Assembly: GCA_023433965.1 (NCBI GenBank)
Contig: JAEYTQ010000801.1
Span: forward strand, 1 to 11,517
Direction of reading: 5' to 3'
DNA from: Pseudomonadota bacterium
Lineage (GTDB): Bacteria > Pseudomonadota > Alphaproteobacteria > Rhizobiales > Xanthobacteraceae
DNA: 11,517 bases
Below are positions 5,740 through 11,517 of the stretch, piece by piece. Made by a program: the position numbers and the translations under genes. Position 1 is the first letter of the stretch, and each line of letters opens with the position of its first letter. Under the pieces are notes generated by a model that saw only the letters and a list, made by a program, of their open reading frames with translations, searched no databases and was not told where the DNA came from.

Positions 5740-7548
5740 ATGTCGACGACAGCACTGAAGTTCGCTCCGAGGGAGCTGCGCATCGAGCGACGCTCCGATG
5801 GCTCGCTGGTCTTGAGCTCGCCGCTCGAATGGAAGCCCTGCGACTGGCGCATCACCGACTGCCTGCCGAACTGGGCGGAGGTCGCTCCGAACCGGGTGTT
5901 CCTCGCACAGCGCAACGTGAAGGGCGGATGGGACGAGATCAGCTATGGCGAGGCGTGGTCGCAAGTCCGGGCGGTCGGTCAAAGTCTGATCGAAATGGGA
6001 GCCAAGCCGGCCGACAGGCTGGCGATCCTATCGGGAAACTCGATCGAGAACGCGGTGATCTCGTTTGCGGCGATGTCGCTCGGTGTCATCCTGGCGCCGA
6101 TATCGCCGAACTACACGCTGATGCCCGGCGGGCTTGCGCGGCTGAAGGAGGTCGCCGAAGTGCTGCGGCCGAATTTTGTGTTCGTGCAAAGCGGACGCGA
6201 CTTTTCCGCCGGCCGCGCCATCCCCGAACTGGCAGCAGCGACATGGATCAGTGTCGATGGCGCGCCGGACACGGTCCCTTTCCACGTCTTGACCGGCCGA
6301 AACGGTCATGAGGGATTTGACCGCGCCTCCCGCGCCGTCGCTTGCGACGATGTTGCCAAGATTCTCTTCACGTCGGGCTCGACGGGCTCTCCGAAGGGGG
6401 TGCTCAACACACACCGCATGATGGCAAGCTCGCTGCAAATGAGCAGTCTGTTGGTCTCGCCGCCGACGGCGCCGATCCAGGTGGAGTGGTTGCCGTGGCA
6501 CCACACCATGGGCAGCAACGTCATCCTGCACGGCATCCTCAGGAACGGCGGGACGCTCTACATCGATGACGGCCGGCCGATACCGCAGCTCTTTCACAAG
6601 ACGCTCACCAACCTCGCTGAGATCTCGCCGACCGCCATGTTCAACGTCCCTGCTGGTTACAATCTGCTTTGCGATGCGATCGAGAAGGATTCCGAGCTCG
6701 GCGCCGGCGTGTTCAAGCAGATGGATCGCATGACCTACGCAGGCGCTGCCATCTCGCAGGGCACGCTGGAGAAGCTGTATCGGTTGACCTCATCGATCAC
6801 GGGGCGGCGCATTCCGGTGATGTCGGGCTACGGCACGACCGAAACCGCGCCGACCATCAGTACGACGCATTGGGCGACGGACCGGCCAGGGGAGATCGGG
6901 CTTCCGGCGCCGGGGCTTCAGCTCAAATTGCTGCCGGTCGCCGATTCCTACGAAGCCAGGGTGAAGGGACCCAATGTCACGCCTGGTTATCTCGGCCGGC
7001 CTGATCTGACGGAAAGAGCCTTCGATGAAGAAGGCTTCTACCGTATCGGAGATACGATCTCGTTTCTGGATCCGGAGAAGCCGGAGCTGGGGCTGCGCTT
7101 CACCGGGCGGATCTCGGAAAATTTCAAGCTCGCGAACGGCACCTGGGTCTCGATCGGAAACATGCGCGCGGCCATCTTGGCCGCGACGGGTGGGGTCCTG
7201 CTCGACATCGTCATCGCGGGTGAAAATCGCGAGGCGTGCGCGCTGCTTTGCTGGCTGAACCCGACCGAGGCGGCCCGGGTCGCGGCAGCTCCAGCAGGAG
7301 ACCTGACCTGCGATCCTCTCGTCATTCAGTTCCTGAAGGATCGCCTTCGGAGCTACAACGAGGCCGTCGGAAGCAGTGAGAAGATCTGCTCCTTCATCCT
7401 GCTGAAGGATCCGCCGTCAATGGCGGCAGGAGAGATTACCGACAAGGCCTATGTCAATCAGCGCGCCGTGCTGAAAGTCCGCTCGGACCAGGTTGAACGC
7501 CTCTATGCGCGCGAGGCGGCTGGCGATGTGATCCGGACATGCGAGTGA
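5740..7548 (+). CDS. fcs: Feruloyl-CoA synthase-like acyl-CoA synthetase (AMP-forming, ANL superfamily)
   Basis: Cytoplasmic ligase that adenylates a carboxylic acid and transfers it to CoA. The 602-residue protein shows the P-loop TSGSTGSPKG (211-220), the EWLPWHHTMGSN segment (249-260) characteristic of feruloyl-CoA synthases, GYGTTETAP (363-371), YRIGD (434-438), FTGRISENFKLANGTWV (454-470; feruloyl-CoA synthase style), and a C-terminal GEITDKAYVNQR whose Lys569 is the likely catalytic lysine. The amino end (WKPCDWRITDCLPNWAEVAPNRVFLAQR) also fits that family. ATG at 5740 has GGGAG at 5727-5731 at good spacing; an in-frame ATG at 5716 overlaps the preceding stop and would add eight residues. 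Co-transcription with the binding protein suggests uptake followed by CoA trapping. The true acid could be ferulate, coumarate or a relative. No hydratase/lyase gene to complete classic ferulate cleavage is present. Confidence 0.86.
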   Translation: MSTTALKFAPRELRIERRSDGSLVLSSPLEWKPCDWRITDCLPNWAEVAPNRVFLAQRNVKGGWDEISYGEAWSQVRAVGQSLIEMGAKPADRLAILSGNSIENAVISFAAMSLGVILAPISPNYTLMPGGLARLKEVAEVLRPNFVFVQSGRDFSAGRAIPELAAATWISVDGAPDTVPFHVLTGRNGHEGFDRASRAVACDDVAKILFTSGSTGSPKGVLNTHRMMASSLQMSSLLVSPPTAPIQVEWLPWHHTMGSNVILHGILRNGGTLYIDDGRPIPQLFHKTLTNLAEISPTAMFNVPAGYNLLCDAIEKDSELGAGVFKQMDRMTYAGAAISQGTLEKLYRLTSSITGRRIPVMSGYGTTETAPTISTTHWATDRPGEIGLPAPGLQLKLLPVADSYEARVKGPNVTPGYLGRPDLTERAFDEEGFYRIGDTISFLDPEKPELGLRFTGRISENFKLANGTWVSIGNMRAAILAATGGVLLDIVIAGENREACALLCWLNPTEAARVAAAPAGDLTCDPLVIQFLKDRLRSYNEAVGSSEKICSFILLKDPPSMAAGEITDKAYVNQRAVLKVRSDQVERLYAREAAGDVIRTCE

Positions 7549-7550
7549 CG

Positions 7551-7571
7551 TCGGCATCCGCGGGTGCCCGA
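7551..7571. terminator. Possible hairpin between convergent genes
   Basis: In the 29 bases separating the ligase stop from the convergent regulator stop, TCGGCA (7551-7556) can pair with TGCCCGA (7565-7571) leaving one bulged base and an eight-base loop. It could serve both strands as a terminator, but no T-run is present. Confidence 0.25.
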
Positions 7572-7577
7572 GAATGC

Positions 7578-8090
7578 CTAGGCGGCGCGGGAGCGCGACT
7601 TGGTCTTCGCGGCCGCGGGCGCCGGTGTCGGCGGGGTGCTACGGGCGCCCGGCCCCGGGTGCGTATGGACCTCCTTGGCCGAAAGCGGCTCGCCGCATTC
7701 GGAGCACACCATGACCGGGTCGAAATCCTTGCCGCACTTGCGGTGCTGGTGCAGCAACGGCCTGCCGCGCTCGTCGACCATGTGGGTATCGCCCCAATGC
7801 ACGATAGCCATCATGATCGGATACAGATCGAGCCCTTTCTGGGTCAGGATGTATTCGTGGCGCTTGGGCGATTCCTGGTAGGGGATCCGCCGCAGGATGC
7901 CCTGCCGCACCAGCTTCTTCAGCCGTTCGGCGAGCAGGTGGCGGGTGATTCCGAGAGCCGATTGGAAGCCCTCGAAGCGGCGGGTTCGCAGGAAGCATTC
8001 GCGCAGGATCAGAAGAGTCCAGCGGTCGCCGATTACGCCGATGGTCCGGGCCATCGAGCACGGCTCTTCCTCGAGTTCTTTCCACTTCAT
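7578..8090 (-). CDS. HxlR-family winged-helix transcriptional regulator with a cysteine-containing C-terminal extension
   Basis: DNA-binding protein of 170 residues. Residues 1-105 match the HxlR fold: the conserved amino-terminal Cys11 (EPCSMART), IGDRWTLLILRECF, GFQSALGITRHLLAERLKKLVRQGIL as the recognition region, and a wing around YQESPKRHEYILTQKGLDLYPI. After this domain comes H116 with C119, C129 and C132 (KCG, then CSECGEPL), resembling a small zinc-binding knuckle, and a Pro/Ala/Lys/Arg-rich tail from about 146. ATG at 8090 gives the correct family start. Some HxlR proteins (YodB, HypR) sense electrophiles through the amino-terminal Cys; others sense aromatic ligands. The gene lies between two units carrying the same operator, so local repression of both is the best guess. 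Autoregulation is possible through the site 144 bases upstream. Confidence 0.92.
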   Translation of the reverse strand: MKWKELEEEPCSMARTIGVIGDRWTLLILRECFLRTRRFEGFQSALGITRHLLAERLKKLVRQGILRRIPYQESPKRHEYILTQKGLDLYPIMMAIVHWGDTHMVDERGRPLLHQHRKCGKDFDPVMVCSECGEPLSAKEVHTHPGPGARSTPPTPAPAAAKTKSRSRAA

Positions 8091-8161
8091 TCACGGGCTC
8101 CAATCGCCGCCGTGACGCAGCCCGGTGTCGAATCGGGGCGGGCCTTGGTGCGGCAACTGAC

Positions 8162-8190
8162 ATTCTAGATTGGTACTGAAACCCAAACAA
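8162..8190 (-). promoter_or_regulatory. Candidate promoter of the HxlR regulator gene
   Basis: On the minus strand TTGTTT (8190-8185) is followed after 17 bases by TAGAAT (8167-8162), matching TATAAT at five of six. It would give a leader of roughly 65 bases to the ATG at 8090. The -35 element is weak. The operator lies about 44 bases further upstream on this strand. Confidence 0.4.
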
Positions 8191-8230
8191 TACCCTTCGG
8201 ATACGCCAAATCGGCCATATGCGTTAGAAA

Positions 8231-8259
8231 TTGACAGTTCTATTTTAGAACTGTAGGGT
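8231..8259 (+). promoter_or_regulatory. Candidate promoter of the isomerase-SDR-dehydrogenase operon
   Basis: TTGACA at 8231-8236 is a perfect -35 element. The -10 is poorly defined: TGTAGG (8252-8257, 15-base spacer), the counterpart of TGTAGT in the other promoter, or TAGGGT (8254-8259, 17-base spacer). The operator overlaps the last three bases of the -35 and fills the spacer, as expected for repression. Confidence 0.55.
8234..8254. promoter_or_regulatory. Operator copy 2, perfect 21-base palindrome, putative HxlR-family repressor site
   Basis: ACAGTTCTA (8234-8242) and TAGAACTGT (8246-8254) are perfect nine-base inverted arms around TTT. Its inner part is AGTTC-N7-GAACT, the same layout as at 4335-4351, and the right side again continues as GTAG. 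It lies between the HxlR gene and the divergent catabolic operon, the classic position for a site of the neighbouring regulator. Confidence 0.75.
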
Positions 8260-8324
8260 CGAAAAAAATCGGGCAGGCAGCGGGATCGCCGGTTGCCGTC
8301 ACATGCTACGCGGGAGAAGCCGAG

Positions 8325-8957
8325 ATGACCTTGAAGGTTGAATTCCAGTTCGATTTCGGCAGCCCGAACGCATATTTGGCGGAGCTGGCCATCCCAGACA
8401 TCGAGCAGCGCACCGGCGTCAAGTTCGACTACGTCCCGGTGTTGCTCGGCGGCATCTACAAGGCAACTGGCAACATGTCGCCGTTCGACTCCCTTCGCGG
8501 GATCAAGAACAAGCCGGAGTACCAGGCACTCGAGACCCAGCGGTTCATCCGCCGCCACAACGTCACGAAATTCCGCCAGAACCCCTTCTTCCCCGTGAAT
8601 ACGCTCATGCTGATGCGCGGCGCCGTCGCGGCCCAATTCGAAGGCGTGTTCGAGGCCTATTTCCGAGCGGCTTACCACCATATGTGGGAAGAGCCGAAGA
8701 AGATGGACGATCTCGAAATCTTCAGGGCTGCATTCATCTCCTCCGGCATCGATATCGATCAACTGATCGCTCGTGCGCAGCAGGACGAAGTCAAGAAGAA
8801 GCTCATCGATCTGACCAGCGACGCCGTCAGCCGCGGCGCGTTCGGCTCGCCCACCTTCTTCGTTGGCAAGGAGATGTTCTTCGGCAAGGATCAGCTTCGT
8901 GACGTCGAGGACTCCATCCTCGAGCAAACCAGGCAGCCGGTCGCCAGGACGGCGTAG
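8325..8957 (+). CDS. 2-hydroxychromene-2-carboxylate isomerase-like protein (DsbA family, kappa-class GST fold)
   Basis: Probable glutathione-dependent isomerase of 210 residues, the usual length. The opening FQFDFGSPNAYLA carries Ser13-Pro14 at the place of the active-site serine of NahD-type 2-hydroxychromene-2-carboxylate isomerases, replacing the CxxC of true DsbA. NPFFPVNTLMLMRGA (86-100) fits the substrate/glutathione region, and GAFGSPTFFVGKEMFFGKDQL (171-191) is the family's carboxyl motif with the cis-proline near 176. There is no signal peptide, so it is cytoplasmic. NahD acts in naphthalene breakdown, but many members occur in other aromatic or acyl-CoA clusters with unknown substrates. 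ATG at 8325 follows GGGAG at 8312-8316. It is the first gene of the second operator-controlled unit; the SDR gene follows after 60 bases with its own ribosome site. Confidence 0.86.
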   Translation: MTLKVEFQFDFGSPNAYLAELAIPDIEQRTGVKFDYVPVLLGGIYKATGNMSPFDSLRGIKNKPEYQALETQRFIRRHNVTKFRQNPFFPVNTLMLMRGAVAAQFEGVFEAYFRAAYHHMWEEPKKMDDLEIFRAAFISSGIDIDQLIARAQQDEVKKKLIDLTSDAVSRGAFGSPTFFVGKEMFFGKDQLRDVEDSILEQTRQPVARTA

Positions 8958-9017
8958 AGCCGCCGGCTGCCATCCGCAGACCGCTTCGAAACGTTCAACC
9001 CAACCGGGAGACGACCC

Positions 9018-9755
9018 GTGAAGAAGAGAAACGCGACCGTGGCCGTGATTGGTGCCGGCGATTATATCGGCGGCGAGATTGCCAAGAAGTTCGCTTCGGA
9101 AGGCTTCACCGTCTTTGCCGGTCGCAGGAACGGGGCGAAGCTCGAACCGCTCGTCAAGGATATCGAGGCGGTCGGCGGCGAGATCCATGCGCGCTCGCTC
9201 GACGCGCGGAAGGAGGAGGAGGTCGTCTCCTTCCTCGATGATGCCGACAAGCATGCGCCGCTGGAAGTCTGCATCTTCAACATCGGCGCCAACGTCAATT
9301 TTCCGATCCTCGACACGACGGAGCGCGTCTTCCGCAAGGTGTGGGAGATGGCCTGCTATTCCGGCTTCCTCGCCGGCCGCGAAGCGGCGCGGCTGATGCT
9401 GCCGCACGGCAGGGGCAATATCTTCTTCACCGGTGCGACCGCGAGCCTGCGCGGCGGGATCGGCTATGCTGCCTTCGCCAGCGCCAAGTTCGGCCTGCGG
9501 GCGGTGGCGCAGGCGATGGCGCGGGAGCTGGGTCCGAAGAACATTCACGTGGCGCATCTCATCATCGATTCAGGCGTCGACACCGAGTGGGTGCGCCAGC
9601 GCCGGCTCGAAGCGCTCGGCCCGAACGCGCTCGACAATCCCGACCTCTTGATGCCGCCATCCTCCGTCGCGGAATCCTACTGGCAGCTCTATCAGCAGCC
9701 ACGCAGTGCCTGGACCTTCGAGCTGGAGATCCGCCCCTTCGGTGAGAAGTGGTAG
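9018..9755 (+). CDS. Short-chain dehydrogenase/reductase-like protein lacking the catalytic Tyr (SDR_c10-like)
   Basis: Rossmann-fold protein of 245 residues. The amino end has VAVIGAGDYIGGEIAKKFA, an altered version of the TGxxxGxG cofactor loop, then AGRR (34-37), LDAR (61-64) and FNIGAN (87-92) in place of NNAG. Where classical SDRs have YxxxK this protein has F153-ASA-K157 (GYAAFASAKFG), and the helix that normally supplies the tetrad Asn reads EMACYSGF. Only the Lys is kept, which fits the described SDR subgroup (c10) with Phe for Tyr. It may bind NAD(P) without classical oxidoreduction, or use another mechanism. The GTG start at 9018 is fixed by GGGAG at 9006-9010. The stop is seven bases before the first acyl-CoA dehydrogenase gene, so joint transcription is very likely. 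Confidence 0.87.
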   Translation: MKKRNATVAVIGAGDYIGGEIAKKFASEGFTVFAGRRNGAKLEPLVKDIEAVGGEIHARSLDARKEEEVVSFLDDADKHAPLEVCIFNIGANVNFPILDTTERVFRKVWEMACYSGFLAGREAARLMLPHGRGNIFFTGATASLRGGIGYAAFASAKFGLRAVAQAMARELGPKNIHVAHLIIDSGVDTEWVRQRRLEALGPNALDNPDLLMPPSSVAESYWQLYQQPRSAWTFELEIRPFGEKW

Positions 9756-9762
9756 CAGGGCG

Positions 9763-10944
<1,182 letters not shown>

Positions 10945-10967
10945 CCGCGGCGCATCGGGAGGATCGG

Positions 10968-11517
10968 ATGGATATCCAGTTCACGGAAGAGCAGGAACTG
11001 CTGCGCTCCAGCGTGCAGCGGCTGCTACGGGATCAATACGATTTCGAGGCGCGGCGCGGGATCTTGGCGAGCGAGGAGGGCTTCAGCCGGACGCAATGGC
11101 AGGCCTTCGCGGAGCTCGGCCTGCTCGCGGCACCGTTTTCAGAAGAAACGGGCGGTCTCGGCGGCGGTCCGTTGTCGACCATGATCATCATGCACGAGCT
11201 CGGCCGTCACCTCGTCGTCGAGCCTTTCGTCGAGACGGTGGTGCTGGCCGGTGGATTGATCGAGCATCTGGGTACGCCGGAGCAGAAGCAGGATCTCATT
11301 CCAGGCATCATCGACGGCAGCAAGCTCTGGGCGTTGGCCTGGACGGAGAAGGCCTCCCGCTTCGATCTCGCCAACGTCGCCACCCAGTCGCGGCGCGAGG
11401 GAAGCGACTATGTCCTGAGCGGCGAAAAGACCATGGTGGTGGCGGCGCCCTGGGCGGATCATCTGATCGTCTCGGCGCGCACCTCCGCCGGCCAGCGTGA
11501 TCGCAGCGGTGTCAGCC
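10968..11517 (+). CDS. Acyl-CoA dehydrogenase, resembling the pimeloyl-CoA dehydrogenase small subunit (PimD type), 5' part
   Basis: The frame from ATG 10968 is open to the right edge (183 full codons), so only about half of a normal 370-390-residue protein is present. It begins MDIQFTEEQELLRSSVQRLL, then has ELGLLAAPFSEETGGLGGGPLSTMIIMHELGRHLVVEPF (59-97) and WTEKASRFDLANVATQS (125-141), ending after SGEKTMVVAAPWADHLIVSAR. This is the amino and middle domain of an acyl-CoA dehydrogenase of the PimD-like subgroup; the usual Gly-Ser-rich FAD loop is replaced by ASRFDL. GGGAGGA at 10957-10963 supports the start. The carboxyl half, where a catalytic base might lie, is outside the window, so activity cannot be judged. 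It probably pairs with the preceding dehydrogenase. Confidence 0.88.
   Translation, partial: MDIQFTEEQELLRSSVQRLLRDQYDFEARRGILASEEGFSRTQWQAFAELGLLAAPFSEETGGLGGGPLSTMIIMHELGRHLVVEPFVETVVLAGGLIEHLGTPEQKQDLIPGIIDGSKLWALAWTEKASRFDLANVATQSRREGSDYVLSGEKTMVVAAPWADHLIVSARTSAGQRDRSGVS

Larger units (their letters stand above)
8091..8324. other. Divergent regulatory region between the HxlR gene and the isomerase gene (234 bases)
   Basis: No gene is seen. It holds a candidate minus-strand promoter near 8162-8190, the plus-strand promoter and perfect operator near 8231-8259, and a leader of about 60 bases ending in GGGAG at 8312-8316, eight bases before the ATG at 8325. Confidence 0.7.

Noticed and set aside
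4652..5755. A 367-codon open frame on the minus strand
   Set aside because: Mirrors the binding-protein gene, which has a signal peptide, family motifs and a ribosome site; the antisense product has none.
8072..8086. AGTTC followed by TTC near the HxlR start as another operator
   Set aside because: There is no GAACT half at the right spacing, and the stretch is HxlR coding sequence.
7539..8168. A 209-codon plus-strand frame after the ligase gene
   Set aside because: It is antisense to the HxlR gene, whose winged-helix motifs are unmistakable.
8091..9557. A 488-codon open frame on the minus strand
   Set aside because: It lies antisense to the isomerase and SDR genes and crosses the operator region; the translation matches no family and follows the third-position G+C bias of the real genes on the other strand.
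9706..9762. Longer amino terminus of the first acyl-CoA dehydrogenase
   Set aside because: It lies within the SDR coding sequence and does not resemble the family; the ATG at 9763 is standard.

Overview
The window looks like chromosomal DNA of an alphaproteobacterium of the Bradyrhizobium/Rhodopseudomonas group. The reasons are the high G+C with strong third-position bias, ATGA-type gene overlaps, a branched-chain-amino-acid-type (HAAT) ABC transporter, and CoA-dependent aromatic or acyl catabolism genes of the kind abundant in that group. The assignment is inferred from gene content and protein style; no marker gene is present.

Layout. (1) Positions 1-2619, plus strand: the end of a livM-type permease (its start lies left of the window), livG and livF ATPases, and a third, shortened ABC ATPase without a recognisable signature motif, all tightly packed. 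(2) 2651-4087: an aldehyde dehydrogenase gene of the succinate-semialdehyde dehydrogenase type, broken by an in-frame TAG at codon 21. (3) 4088-4519: a 432-base intergenic region with a promoter, a palindromic operator and further dyads. (4) 4520-7548: a periplasmic solute-binding protein followed closely by a feruloyl-CoA synthase-like ligase. (5) 7578-8090, minus strand: an HxlR-family repressor, convergent with the ligase gene. (6) 8091-8324: a divergent regulatory region with a second copy of the operator. (7) 8325-11517, plus strand: a 2-hydroxychromene-2-carboxylate isomerase-like (kappa GST) protein, an SDR lacking the catalytic tyrosine, and two acyl-CoA dehydrogenases resembling the pimeloyl-CoA dehydrogenase large/small pair. 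The second runs off the right end.

How it may work together. An AGTTC-N7-GAACT palindrome, followed in both cases by GTAG, sits between the -35 and -10 elements of two promoters: the one for binding protein plus CoA ligase, and the one for isomerase, SDR and dehydrogenases. The only regulator in the window is the HxlR gene between the two units. The simplest model is a two-arm HxlR regulon in which a carboxylic acid, probably aromatic or phenylpropanoid-like, is captured in the periplasm, imported by the Liv-type transporter, activated to its CoA thioester, then oxidised and rearranged by the second arm. The substrate and the exact reactions cannot be read from the sequence. The combination of ligase, kappa-GST isomerase, tyrosine-less SDR and paired acyl-CoA dehydrogenases under one operator is the best candidate here for an undescribed system.
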